A stretch of 25,219 bases of DNA from Zasmidium citrigriseum (lineage: Eukaryota; Ascomycota; Dothideomycetes; Mycosphaerellales; Mycosphaerellaceae). Position numbers and translations under genes: made by a program. The stretch is taken from assembly GCA_002786025.1 (NCBI GenBank), contig NHNW01000133.1:1-25219 (forward strand), in the 5' to 3' direction. Positions 1 through 10,100 of the stretch are shown here, one piece after another (the stretch's first letter is position 1; the number at the start of each line of letters is the position of its first letter). The notes below the pieces were generated by a model. The model searched no databases. It was not told the DNA's origin and was given only the letters and a program-made list of their open reading frames with translations.

Positions 1-1613
1 TTAAGTTAGGTATCGTACTAGGCGATACTATTACTAAAATCGTTAGTAGACCTATCGAGCCTAGAGATACTTCTAGCTCTAGATATAGTTATAGGACTAT
101 CCGTCTTAGCCGTAGTAGACTTACTAGATAGTAGTAGTTCTAGTATATTATTATAGTCTAGCCTAGGTATCTATAGGTTATATAGGGGTTTCTTACATTT
201 CCCCTTCGTACGTTCGAGATTTTGTCGAGAAAGCGGGTCTAAGGTCTATATAAGAATATTAAACTCGTACTCGGATTTGCCCTTCTTAAAGATTACGACC
301 CGTTCCTTAATATCTCCCTAGAGTAGAGTTACGGTAGCTAGGGTACTAGGAGTATACGACTTATTAGTCCCTCGGAAGAAGAAGTATACGTAGAAGTCTT
401 TTATAGATTCCGGGGGATACTAGGCTATTAGAGTACTAAGGTCCGCTACTCGAAAGAGGATAAACTCTAAGACTAAACCGCTATATTCCTTAAAGTGTCG
501 AGTACTCTATAAGTCGGTTATTAACTATTCCTAGAATAGCTCGGACTACTAGAAGTCTCCGTCGATATTAACCTTTACTACTTAAGTATAGATCTAATTC
601 TTTCTAAATATATAGGATTCCCTAGTAGACCTATTCTACCTACCCTTACCCTTCCTTATTAGTATTCCCTTCGCTAATATTAGTACCTTTAGGCTAGTAG
701 AGGGCGATCGTAAGCCTATAGGCCGACCGCCTATAGAGCTATTATCTAGAAGCCGTTAGTACTCGGTTAGATATACTACGTAGTATAGTTTAACGTACTA
801 GTAATAGCCTACTAGCTATAGAACTTAAAACCGCTCTATCTATAGGCCTCGGCTTTATTTAGTAGAGAGTTAAATAACGCCTACCTACGAGCTAGAGATA
901 ACGAGGCTAACGTAGCTACGACTAGTAAGGTAAACGGCTTTAGAGGAGGCTAGGCTTATTAGCCTAGATTACGTCCGCTATAGTCGCCGTAGAAAGCTAG
1001 TACGTCTAAGGAGTCGTTATAACTCTTCCTAGTTATTAGGTAGAACTTAGACTATTCGTCGCTAGAGGAAGTAGGTTAAGATATATTAGTAGTAGACTAT
1101 AGATACGTAAGCGTCGTAGTAAGGGCGTAAAAACAATAACGTTAAGGGGCTATAGTTATAGCTTTTATAACCCTTATACCGCGAGAGTACGTATAAGTCG
1201 CTACGAGAAAGGGGTAAGGGGATAGATCTATAGCCGCCTTATAACCTAGAACGATTCCGCTGTTACAATTTCTATAAAGAACCTAGTAGTAGCCCTATAG
1301 ATAGACATAATTAGTTCCTATATAGCTTAGGATACCTCGTTCTCGGAAATAAACTAAAGAAGGCTATCGATCTTGCCCCGACTCGGTCGCTATAGAGGCT
1401 AGAATACGGCTATAGCCTAACGGTTATCTCGTAGAGTTTACTAGGCTAAAGGCTTAGCCCCTATATTAAGCGCCTAGTTCCTAGATTATCGCTCGGTCCT
1501 CGAGTTAGCGCTAATCCCTTAAATCGAGCGGTTAGCTCCTACGTATCTAGCCTTTAATACTAAAAAGCTAAATGCCTTAATAGGTATAAGACGAGCTACC
1601 GTATAACGATTAT
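1..1613 (-). pseudogene. RIP-degraded long ORF, unknown product, 3' end cut by window edge
   Basis: Reading the minus strand leftward from an ATA (former ATG) at 1613 gives one frame of about 537 codons interrupted only by TAA/TAG at a frequency expected for Gln plus Trp. It runs past base 1. Sites that escaped mutation support the strand and frame: CAG then CGG (Gln-Arg) near 1261, TGT (Cys) near 1305, CAT (His) near 1573, CAC (His) near 494, CAA (Gln) near 224 and TGT (Cys) near 197. The predicted protein is mixed in character, with an Arg/Ser-rich stretch followed by hydrophobic segments such as EFILFRVADL (about 400-450) and then a Lys-rich part. I recognise no family. Another ATA at 1604 is an equally good start. 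The pair of tRNA-like repeats lies just upstream on the same strand. Confidence 0.55.
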
Positions 1614-1669
1614 ATTAAGCGACTTCCTTAATAGGTATAGGAGATCTTATAGAAGTTAAAAAATATAGT

Positions 1670-1788
1670 AAAAAGGTAGGATCGAAACGTAGTAAGGCTA
1701 GCTTCCGTATTTCGACCCTATACTAACCCTAGGAATCGAACCTAGTAGGACTAATATCGCGATACTAACTAGGCTACTAGGCTAGTTA
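1670..1788 (-). repeat. tRNA-like repeat, copy 1 (SINE-like unit)
   Basis: On the minus strand, 1786-1722 forms a 65-nt tRNA-like unit. The ends ACTAGCC and GGTTAGT can pair as a 7-bp acceptor stem with one G-T pair. A canonical T arm follows (stem CTAGG/CCTAG, loop TTCGATT, 1729-1745), and a box A-like block lies at 1764-1776. Box A and box B are the internal promoter elements of RNA polymerase III genes. The middle is about 8-10 nt too short for normal D and anticodon arms. About 45 nt of non-tRNA sequence follow, ending in a T5 run near 1670-1674 (a pol III terminator type). That layout suggests a tRNA-derived SINE or a truncated tRNA pseudogene rather than a working tRNA. Confidence 0.5.
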
Positions 1789-1879
1789 ATAGAAACTAAA
1801 GCTCGCTATTAGACATATATACGTAAGGAAGTAGTAGAGTTACAAAAATAATTAACAGGCTTAACGTTATAAATACGAT

Positions 1880-1997
1880 AAAAAGGTTATATCGAAATAT
1901 AGTAAGGCTAGCTCCCCTATTTTAATATATACTAACCCTAGGAATCGAACCTAGTAGGACTAATATCGCGATACTAACTAGGCTACTAGGCTAATTA
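1880..1997 (-). repeat. tRNA-like repeat, copy 2
   Basis: This is a second copy of the same unit, 209 bp away in the same orientation. The 65-nt tRNA-like part (1995-1931) is almost identical to copy 1, including the T arm (1938-1954) and the box A-like block (1973-1985). The 3' tail is more diverged but again ends in a T-run near 1880-1884. Its acceptor ends (ATTAGCC/GGTTAGT) still pair, with two wobble pairs. The higher conservation of the tRNA-like part than of the tail is what a pol III-derived family would show. Confidence 0.5.
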
Positions 1998-2003
1998 ATA
2001 TCG

Positions 2004-4326
2004 CTATAACGTTCTTATAAGCTTATATATATTAATAGGATCTATTCCGAGGTCTATCTTCTACCTAGTAGCTCGCTAACTACCCGCGGAGACTATTAAT
2101 AATCCTCTATAACCGATTATAGTTTATACAAGATATAGCTTCTTCGATTTAAGCGTTATATTTCCTTTTATATAATATATAGCGTATATAGGCTCGAGGG
2201 AGGTTATCGCCTATCCGCTATATATTAGCCGAATAGGTCTAATAGGGAACTCCCTATTATCTATAAGATAAATATAGCGATATTATAGTAATACTACTAT
2301 CCGTCGATTCGATCTAGAAGATATAATACTATCGCTTTTTATTAGAACCCTATAAGTTATCCTAGAACGAGGCCGAGCGGCTCTACTAATCTAACGATCT
2401 ACCTTTAATAAATACTAGTAATACGCGCGTCCCTAAGTTCCCCTTTCGTCGCTTCGAAGGACGATATAAAGAGTATAACGGCTAGGCGGTAATCTTACTC
2501 TTATCTTCGTATTACGATACTAAATCTCTATTAGTAGTTAAAGTTAGCTATACTCGAGGCGTATAGAGAGGACGTATTAACGCTAGATCGATTACTTAAC
2601 TAAAAGGAGGTTTCGAATCGTAGATAGGCTACTTAGGTAAAGTATAGGTAGTATACTTATATAGTAGAGACGGTCTTTAGAGAGAGCGGAAGGATATATC
2701 CGTAGCAACGAGGCTATAGGGTAACCTAACTACGCTATTAGAAGGCCTATTCGAGCTTTATCGGGGGGATAGATAGTATCGATATAAATCGGACGCTATA
2801 GGATCTCGTTCGACTATTAGGGACTTAACCCGCTAGGGCTTCTCGATTACCTCCCTCTTATTCGTAGGTATATCTCCTTAGAGGTAGTCTCTTATAAGCT
2901 TATCGATAGTAGCGTTTAGAGTATTACTATTATCGTTATCTATATAGTTATAGGCGCTAGCCCTAAAGAATATAGGAAGGAAAGGGCTACTAGATTATAT
3001 ATACTAAGTAGCGTTTATATCGTAGAGGACGGGTTCTATAGGAGTAGCCGCTAGCGTTCGACTTATAGAGGAATTAAGGATATACGCTAGCGGATACTCG
3101 AGTAGTCTCCGCGGCGTCGATTCTATAATCCGATTAGACCTTAGTAGCGGATACTAGCTTAGTCTCTATAGGCTAACTATATATAATAACTTCTAACCTT
3201 ACCTTAATAGGTATCTTTAGCTACGCTTATAAAATTATAGTTAGGAAGATAGCCTAGTTCTTATTCTAGTAGCTATCTTGTCTATAAAATATCGCCGCCT
3301 AAGTACGGGCTTCCTTAGTCTAAATCGGAGTCCTTATTACGTTATAGGGTACGTAGACTATATTAGATCTTATACTAGGTTACCTATAGACTAGTAGGTT
3401 ACTTGCCTAAACCTCCCGTATACTTACCTAAGAAGTCTACCTTCGTCTAGTCTAAGATCTAGCTATATACTACGAAGAAGTTAGCCCTAAGCTTACCTAT
3501 ATACTAGTCCTCCTAGAGGATAAGGACCTTACTAGCTAAACTACCGACTATTTTGCAAGTTAGTTAAGATCTCCTACCGCTACTATAGTTCCTATACTTA
3601 CCGATTCCCTCGTACTATAGCTATAAGGTTAGTACGATTTACTTAATCTTTATACTAAGCTCCTTATTATAGTATTCCTACGAGTAGTCCTCCTCTGTCG
3701 CTATATAGGCTATAACGATACGACGCGTACCCTATAGTATTCTAACTACCTTTATTCTATATTACTTCTAGGTCTCTTTAGCCTTAGCTATCGTATACTC
3801 GCTAGCGGTACGCTTTATAGCTTCGTACGTCGTCTAGTCTTTATAGGAGCTAGTAGGATCGAAGACGATATTCTTATAGTCGTAGTAGATATAGCGGGGG
3901 TAGGTTATAACGAAGTAGATAGGCTTAGTACTATCGAGCTCGTCTAATAGTAGATATATAATTCTTATAGCGTTAGTAATATTTAATTAAAAGTTATAGA
4001 GGGAAATCCTTACGGTAAGTCGCTCGCTAGCGTTAATATACCTACTCTAATAGTCGTTATAACGATTAGATATTCTATCGGTATAGCTATCTACCTTACT
4101 AAAGATCTAATATAGCGAGCGCGCTATCGCCGCTAGCCCTAATTAGCCGATTTACTACGCGCGGGGGTTTATTAATAAGCCGAGCGACGTATACTAGCGC
4201 CGCCGCTTTAAAATCCCTAGCTTAGCTCCTAAACTTCCTCTTAGATATATCTACTAACCTCTCCTTAGCTACGTCTTCGAGTAGTACTAGTAACTCCTCT
4301 TCTCCTTTAATATCTTCTATTAATAT
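2004..4326 (-). pseudogene. RIP-degraded long ORF, unknown product, possible 58-bp intron
   Basis: Minus-strand coding potential runs from about 4326 to the first plausible stop at 2006-2004. The main frame (codon starts 4041 downward, about 680 codons) is protein-like throughout and contains retained codons TGC (Cys, near 3556) and TTG (Leu, 2708). A helix-like segment around 3930-3960 reads LLLDELDSTKP. At the N-terminal side a different frame, starting at an ATA at 4326, gives a convincing charged segment including EEELLVLLEDVAKERL. The two frames join if a 58-bp GTAAGG...TAG segment (4099-4042), with a CTAAT branch-like sequence inside, is an intron. Fungal introns of this size are normal. 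Alternatively the main frame continues upstream past 4127, where it is also readable. No family was recognised. Confidence 0.45.
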
Positions 4327-4382
4327 TAGTAAGCTTCTTCTTTATTAATATCGCTCTCCGACGCTAACCTTTACTAGATATA

Positions 4383-5216
4383 GCTCTATTAGATAGCGAC
4401 CGTATTATTAAGCTTACTAGTAGCCCTAAGTATACTAATAGCCCTAAGCCCTACGATAATAGCGAGGCTACTAACGCTACTAAGACCTAAGAATCTAACG
4501 CCGCGGTTACTAATACCTCTATTATCTAGGCTCTATCCTCTCTCGGCGATCTCCCTAACGCGCTCGACTAACTCGTCGCCGCCGCTATATCTAGCCCCGA
4601 GATAGCTAAGGCTATTACCTACGCTATACCTAGTAGTAGCCGCTAAGTCGCCCGTATTACTATAGGTAGTAAAGCGCTACGTAAGATCCTAAAGCGTAAG
4701 GCTACTAAGATAGCTCGCGATAGTAACGACGACGAGCTCGACGAAGACGAAGACTAAGATAATATCGTCTTTATCGATACTAGCGTCGAGCCGAATTATT
4801 ACTATATAAAGAAGTAGTACTAGGTATACTATACTCTTCCTCTATTAGAACCGAGCCCTACTAACCTTCTCTAGATCCTAGCTATTGTCGATTTTATAGA
4901 CGATAGCTACGGCGTTACGTACCTAGTCCTAATCGACGTACGTCTAGTACTTCGTCTAGGTATCGATATTAGCGCCTCCTTCGTATTCTAGTACCGTATC
5001 TTACCTAAGGGCGTCGCTAGCTATAAGAGGCGCCTACCTAATATTAACTATCTCGATAATCGCCTTCCTAGTATTAGCTAGATCTAGGATAGTCCTAGCT
5101 ACTAGTTCGCTCGCTATACCCTAAATAGTAGCTCGAATAGCTATATACGCTACGCCGAAGCTATCCTATAGGCCTAGTCTTAAGAGTATCCTAGTATAGC
5201 TTATAATAAGAACTAA
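4383..5216 (+). pseudogene. Possible RIP-degraded ORF, unknown product
   Basis: A plus-strand frame of about 278 codons has TAA/TAG only at Gln/Trp-like frequency. It contains an Ala/Ser-rich helical part (about 4560-4640), a basic run with LRKILKRKATK (4677-4710) and then an acidic run with DDELDEDED (about 4728-4755). Basic-then-acidic low-complexity sequence is common in fungal nuclear or DNA-binding proteins, but no domain is visible. The exactly complementary minus-strand frame is also protein-like (for example DELVERVREIAER near 4550-4590), so the coding strand is not secure. The start is unknown; the end at 5214-5216 may be a former Gln codon. The frame could continue to 5254, where the 695-bp unit begins abruptly. 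Confidence 0.35.
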
Positions 5217-5254
5217 GTATTAGTAGGCTAAGAGAAGATTATTAGGAGGTTTAG

Positions 5255-5683
5255 TAAGGGCTTAAGATTAATAGGCCGTACTATACTTAATAAGAATATA
5301 ATAAGCTTAAGATACGAGGTCTTAAGTAGATAGTAATAAGAAAGCTTTAGGTACTTTATTCTATATAATAATTTTCCCTTACCTTCTAATTTCTCTATAT
5401 TATAATAATTTCCTACGCCTTATCTAGAATCTAGCTAAAGTATATAATATTATTTCTCCGCGCGATACGTAGAGTAGTAATATAACGTTATAGCTTCGAT
5501 ATCGCCTAATCCCTAATATACGGTCTACTAGAGATATTAAATTACGTCGCGAGTTATTTATATACTTAATAATAACTTTATGTTCTTAGTAAGGTAATTC
5601 TTACTTATAGTTACTCTTTACTCGCGAACCCTTACCTTACGTCTAGTATTATACGACGTTAGAACCTTTATATTAAAGTAGAT
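5255..5683 (+). repeat. 695-bp unit, copy A, left part (429 bp)
   Basis: This stretch aligns without gaps to 13517-13945, with seven differing positions in 429 (two of them CG/TA doublets). Its right edge is the insertion point of the LTR retrotransposon; the rest of copy A resumes at 13250. No coding frame was recognised. The left edge is sharp: the flanking sequence before 5255 is not repeated before 13517. Confidence 0.9.
5679..5683 (+). repeat. Target-site duplication TAGAT (left)
   Basis: TAGAT precedes the 5' LTR and is repeated immediately after the 3' LTR at 13245-13249. Copy B has TAGAT only once at the same place (13941-13945). Five-bp duplications are typical of Ty3/gypsy integrases. 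Confidence 0.92.
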
Positions 5684-5914
5684 TATAAGGATAGCTTTAC
5701 TCTAATAAAGTTAGTCTAAGGGATACCTTAGGCGACAAGCCTACGGAGCGCTAGCTTAGCGCCTATAGTACTTTTTATACTATGCTTTAGATACTCTTCC
5801 TTCCTTAGTTGTTAGTCTAAGTCGTATCCGAGGGATACCTTTGCCTACTATCGTTTCTATAGCTATTCGCCTTCGTTACGTAACCTAGCCTACGTATCTA
5901 GGTAAAGCCTAATA
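5684..5914 (+). repeat. 5' LTR (231 bp)
   Basis: It matches 13014-13244 at 226 of 231 positions. It begins TATAAGG where the 3' LTR keeps TGTAAGG, so the canonical TG terminus is RIP-mutated here. It ends in TA, as expected from CA. It would have supplied the promoter and start of the element's transcript; no TATA box stands out in such TA-rich sequence. Confidence 0.93.
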
Positions 5915-5960
5915 TTCTAATAACTCTATATCCGTTTAGATCTAGCTATACGGCGTAACG
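5915..5960 (+). other. Leader between 5' LTR and gag; primer-binding site not recognised
   Basis: A primer-binding site would start within a few bases of 5914. The first bases read TTCTAATAACTC, with no TGG-like start that fits a tRNA 3' end even after undoing CpA/TpG changes. The element may use an unusual or self-primed mechanism, or RIP has hidden the match. Confidence 0.4.
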
Positions 5961-6078
5961 ATAGCTATAAGACGGTAGAGAGGCGGTAATACGCCTACTC
6001 TAAACCCTAGCCCTAACCTAGACGAGTAGCTCTAAGATATCGAAGAATAGCTAGAACTCGACTAACCCTAAGATAAAC

Positions 6079-6079
6079 N
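6079..6079. other. Ambiguous base N at a gag frame change
   Basis: This is one of two N characters in the window. Left of it the best gag frame starts at positions divisible by 3 (from 5961); right of it the frame lies one base earlier (codon starts leave remainder 2). The coincidence suggests that the N marks an unresolved indel or assembly patch rather than a single unknown base. Confidence 0.6.
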
Positions 6080-7123
6080 CCGCCGCTAGTACTACTACTT
6101 ACTACTAACGATATCCGGGCTATTGTCGAAACTATACTCGCCTAGGGCTAAGTAGCCGTAGGTACTAAACGCCTACGAGCGCCGTCTAATAGCGATAACG
6201 AACCGTAGTCTTTAAGCTAGTAGGCTAATACGATAGGCTGTACCCTACTAATCCCGACTACCTACGACCCTCTTAAAGATAGCGAAGATAAGGATATACG
6301 ATAGGTTCTCCCTATAGAGACGAGGATATAACTTATTACGCTCGAGAGGAACCTACGCCCTAGTATACTAAAGGATTTTAGCGGGAGTAATATCGCTACT
6401 ACGAAAGAGTTTATTAGATCGTATAATACGGTCTTCGCTATATAACCTTATATCTACTACTTCTTACGGGAGCGTTACGCCTATACTATCTCGTATCTTA
6501 AGGGACGAGTAGCTACTAATTAGGACTCCTTCGTATCGATAGAGGGACGAGAGTAATAACGCTAGTCTATCCTACGTACCTAGCTTATAGATTAAGTTAA
6601 GGACCCTATTAATCGATCGATAGATTTCGCGGTCTAGCTTTTCACGTATAAGTAAAGTATTAGCTAGCGGGTCGCTAACTTCGCTACGTATCTAGAGAAC
6701 CTAGAACGAGAAGTCGATATAGAACCGTTTACTAAGAAATAGCGGTTATACTTGCTTATTGCTAGTATTACCTAGGCTTTACGAACGGAACTCCTTCGCT
6801 AAGGATCTCTCCTACTTAAGAGGATAGAACTCCTCCTACTCCTTTCTCGTCTTAAAGGAACCCTTTACTAACCTTCGTAAGATAAGGACAAAGATAAGGA
6901 TAAGAAGCTAAACCCTAAGGGTAACGCGGGCGGTTTAGGGAATAGACCTCCTCGGCGCTAAGGTAATAATCGTCTATAGTTTACCCTACGTACGAATAAT
7001 AGACCCTAGCGAGGAGCTAGCGCTTCGAACGCGAACTATACACCTATTAGGAACTAGAATTAAGATAATGCCTACTTCAACTACGGTAAACTAGGCTACT
7101 AGGCTAAAGACTATCGCTAACCG

Positions 7124-7130
7124 AAAAAAG
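7124..7130 (+). promoter_or_regulatory. Candidate -1 ribosomal frameshift site (A6G) between gag and pol
   Basis: Gag is read with codons ... AAA AAA GAC here, and pol is open one base earlier (-1) directly downstream (AGA CTA GTC ...). The run AAAAAAG lies ten bases after the last zinc-knuckle codon, where gag-pol shifts usually occur. In the gag register the codons are G-AAA-AAA rather than the classical A-AAA-AAG, so slipping at this exact heptamer is inference. An indel is the alternative. Confidence 0.4.
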
Positions 7131-10100
7131 ACTAGTCCTAGTTACTACTACCTCTACGTACCTAGGACTAGGAGAATCGAAGGAGGAAGCTAGTAAGCTA
7201 CTAGTTTTACGCCGCGTTTACGCTAACGTTAAGCTCGGTTAAGACGACGCTACTCCTTCTATTAAGGCTTCTAGACTTATAGATTCGGGAGCCGACTATA
7301 ACTTTATATCGTAGAAGTTAGTACTATTATACCGCCTTTATATTAATAGATACTCGATTATAAGGGCGCGGACTATTTTTAACTAGGAATATCGATCCCT
7401 AGGTACATACCGCCTTAATATTAGAACCTCTAATAGTACTAACTAGAAGCTAGATAGCCGCTAGCGTTTCGAAGCTATTAAGATAGATAAACCTTCTATC
7501 CTTCTAGGCCGCCTATAGTTGTTCTAATATAACCCTATTATTAACTAGAGGAACGCGACCTTCTAGTTCCCTAACGGCGGGTAGAAAGCGGTTATTATAG
7601 ACCCCGAGGATTTCGTAGTTAAGATCGAAGGCGAGCTATATATATACGCTATCGTCCTAGACTAGCGTAATATAGACGACGACGACGGACTACTAGATAT
7701 ACGACTAGTCCTCGCTTAGGCTAAGGACTACGCGGATATCTTCGACTATAAGAAGGCTACCTCCGTACTAGATAGTATACCTTACGATTATACTATCGAG
7801 GTATAAGACGGTAAGTCGCCGCCGTATAGACTAATTTACCCCTTAAGCTTAGAATAGCTTAAGGTTCTTCGAGCCTATATACTCGAGAATATAAAGCTAG
7901 GGAGACTCTAGCCTTCTACTAGCCTAGTAGGAGCCCCTATTCTTTTCGTCCCTAAAAAGGATAGCGGCCTACGACTCTACGTCGACTACCGCGGTTTAAA
8001 CGCGATTACTACTAAGAATAGGTACCCCCTTCCCTTAATTTCCGAATTACTTAATAGGTTGTAGGGTACTAAGTACTTTACGAAGATTAACTTTCGTAAT
8101 ACCTACTATCGTATTCGGATCCGCCTAGGCGATAAGTAGAAGATAGCTTTCCGCTATCGATACGGCTACTTTAAGTACGTTATTATACCCTTTAGCTTAG
8201 CTAACGCGCTAGCTACCTTTTAGGCGTATATAAACCGGTACCTTACTAGGTTAGTAGATAACTTCTATATTGTCTACCTTAATAATATTCTTATCTATAG
8301 CTTAACGCTAGAGGAATACTAGCGATACGTTAGGGAGGTCCTAGCGAGGCTACGTAAATACGGCTTATACGCTAAACCCTCGAAGTATACTTTCGAAGTT
8401 TAGAAGATTAACTTCCTAGGATATATCGTAACGCTAGAGGGAATCTCGATAGAACCTAAGCGTATTATAAGTATCCTCGAATAGCCTACTCCGATAAACC
8501 TTTAGGAGCTATAGGTGTTCCTAGGCTTTACGAACTTCTACTGCTAGTTTATCGAAGGCTATACGTAAGTAGTAGGGCCTATAATAGACCTCCTCGCTAC
8601 TTCGAAGAAAGGAACGACTTGCTTCCCTATAGGTAAAGAAGCTCTCGAGGCGTTTTAGGCGCTAAAAACCCGCTTTATAATAGCGCCTATCCTCGCTTAT
8701 TTCTTAAAGGATATAGATATAAGGATCGAGACTAACGCCTCTACCTTCGCTATCTTAGGTATTCTAGTATAGCTCGTATCGACGGATAAACGCTAGCTAA
8801 ACGACAAGTACTAGTATCTAATCGTATACTACTCCTATAAGATAAAGGGAGCTAAGTTAAGGTATTATACCTACGATTAAGAGCTTCTTACTATCGTTAA
8901 GAGCGTAAGATACTAGCGTTAATACGTCTTATCTTATAAGGACGTTGTTCCTATAATTACGGATTACGATAACCTTAAGTACTTCCGTACTACGAAGACG
9001 CTATCTTCTCGCTAGGCTAGATATAGCGAAGAGCTAGCGTAGTACGATATCTAGATTATCTATCGCTAAGAGAAAAAGAACCCTATAGATAGACTCTCGC
9101 GACGCCTTAACTATAAGCTAGAGGACCGCGTAGAAGCGACTATAACAATATTACTAATCTTATAAAGCATAATCTACGAAGAACGGGACGCTAACGTGAA
9201 CCTAGCGATTACCTAGGGTTAAGCCTAGTCTCTAGATTCTCTTTCACGTACTACTAGTAGTAAGGAAGAGCCGTAAGTAGTCTAAGCGTTTAGCGAGTAT
9301 AAAACTTAGAACGTTAACGTAAACTTAGCGATTACCTAGAGTTAAGCGTAGTCTCTAGATTCTCCTTTACGTACCGCTAGTAGTAAGGAAAGACCGTAGG
9401 AGGTCCAAGCGCTTAACGAGTATAAAACTCTCGCTTAGCGGCTAAAGTTTTCTAATTAATAGGTGTATACCTCTAGAATAAATAAGTACCTAATAGTCTA
9501 CTATTAGGTAGCTTAGATAGATAGCGAGCCGCTAGAGGAGCGAACGATAAACGACGGACGGTCGTTAGGCTCGATTATAGCCTTATAGGAAGAGACTAGG
9601 TTAGGCTCTACTATAGTACCCCTAATTCTAGGCGATTAGCGTTACGATAGTAATACGCTAGGGTTACGAAGTAACGCCTACGGGAGTATGAAAGCTTCTA
9701 GTACTAAGGGATTAATATCTACTATACTAACTCGAAGAGACGGGAAGGCGCCGTTAACCTACGCTAGTTACGCTAGGTATACTTTAAGGAGGAGAGTAAT
9801 AGAGTACGTAAAGGGAGAAAGCTATTACTCGGATATACTATTAACGTTATTAACGCTAATTAAAGAGGCCTAACGGAGGGACGCCTTCGCTCTTAAGAAG
9901 TTAAGATAGCTTAACGCTAGGGAAGAGTAGATAGAGTTAGCTAGCGTATCGCTAGCGTGGAGCCTAAGCTACGATAGCGTACTTCTCGCTAATAGCCTCG
10001 TATTTATCCCTAAGGATCTAGCTCTAAAGGCTAAAATTATGGAACGTAACTATAATAATCTAAGCGCGGGTTACTTTAGAGAAGCTAAGTTAGAGAAGGC

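Larger units (their letters stand above)
1614..2003. other. Gap between two minus-strand fossil ORFs
   Basis: This 390-base gap separates the two minus-strand fossil ORFs. Its only recognisable content is the pair of roughly 118-bp tRNA-like repeats. The remaining 90-odd bases between the repeats (1789-1879) show no motif I can name. Confidence 0.5.
5961..7135 (+). pseudogene. gag: gag (nucleocapsid precursor), RIP-degraded
   Basis: Gag forms the virus-like particle and packages the element RNA. The likely start is ATA-GCT-ATA at 5961 (former Met-Ala-Met). It is followed by an acidic helical N-terminus (LDEQLQDIEE-like, about 6018-6047 in the same frame). At the N base at 6079 the frame changes; from there it stays open to the zinc knuckle. 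The centre holds a retrotransposon-gag-like YLKGR...W block (about 6488-6515), then a Lys/Asp-rich linker (about 6884-6912). The CCHC knuckle at 7073-7114 reads Y-x2-Y-x4-Y-x4-Y because every Cys and His codon has been turned into Tyr. The frame ends at TAG 7133-7135 or beyond. Length about 390 codons, usual for fungal gag. Confidence 0.85.

Noticed and set aside
1..840. Plus-strand frame over the first 840 bases
   Set aside because: It looks partly protein-like, but the surviving CAC, CAA and TGT codons and the longer continuous frame favour the minus strand.
1722..1995. Two functional tRNA genes
   Set aside because: The acceptor and T arm fold, but the centre is about 8-10 nt too short for complete D and anticodon arms, so no anticodon can be assigned.
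9688..9873. 61-codon ATG-initiated open frame
   Set aside because: It lies in the pol frame between RNase H and integrase. It is open only because one ATG survived and no Gln or Trp codon falls inside; it is a piece of pol, not a separate gene.
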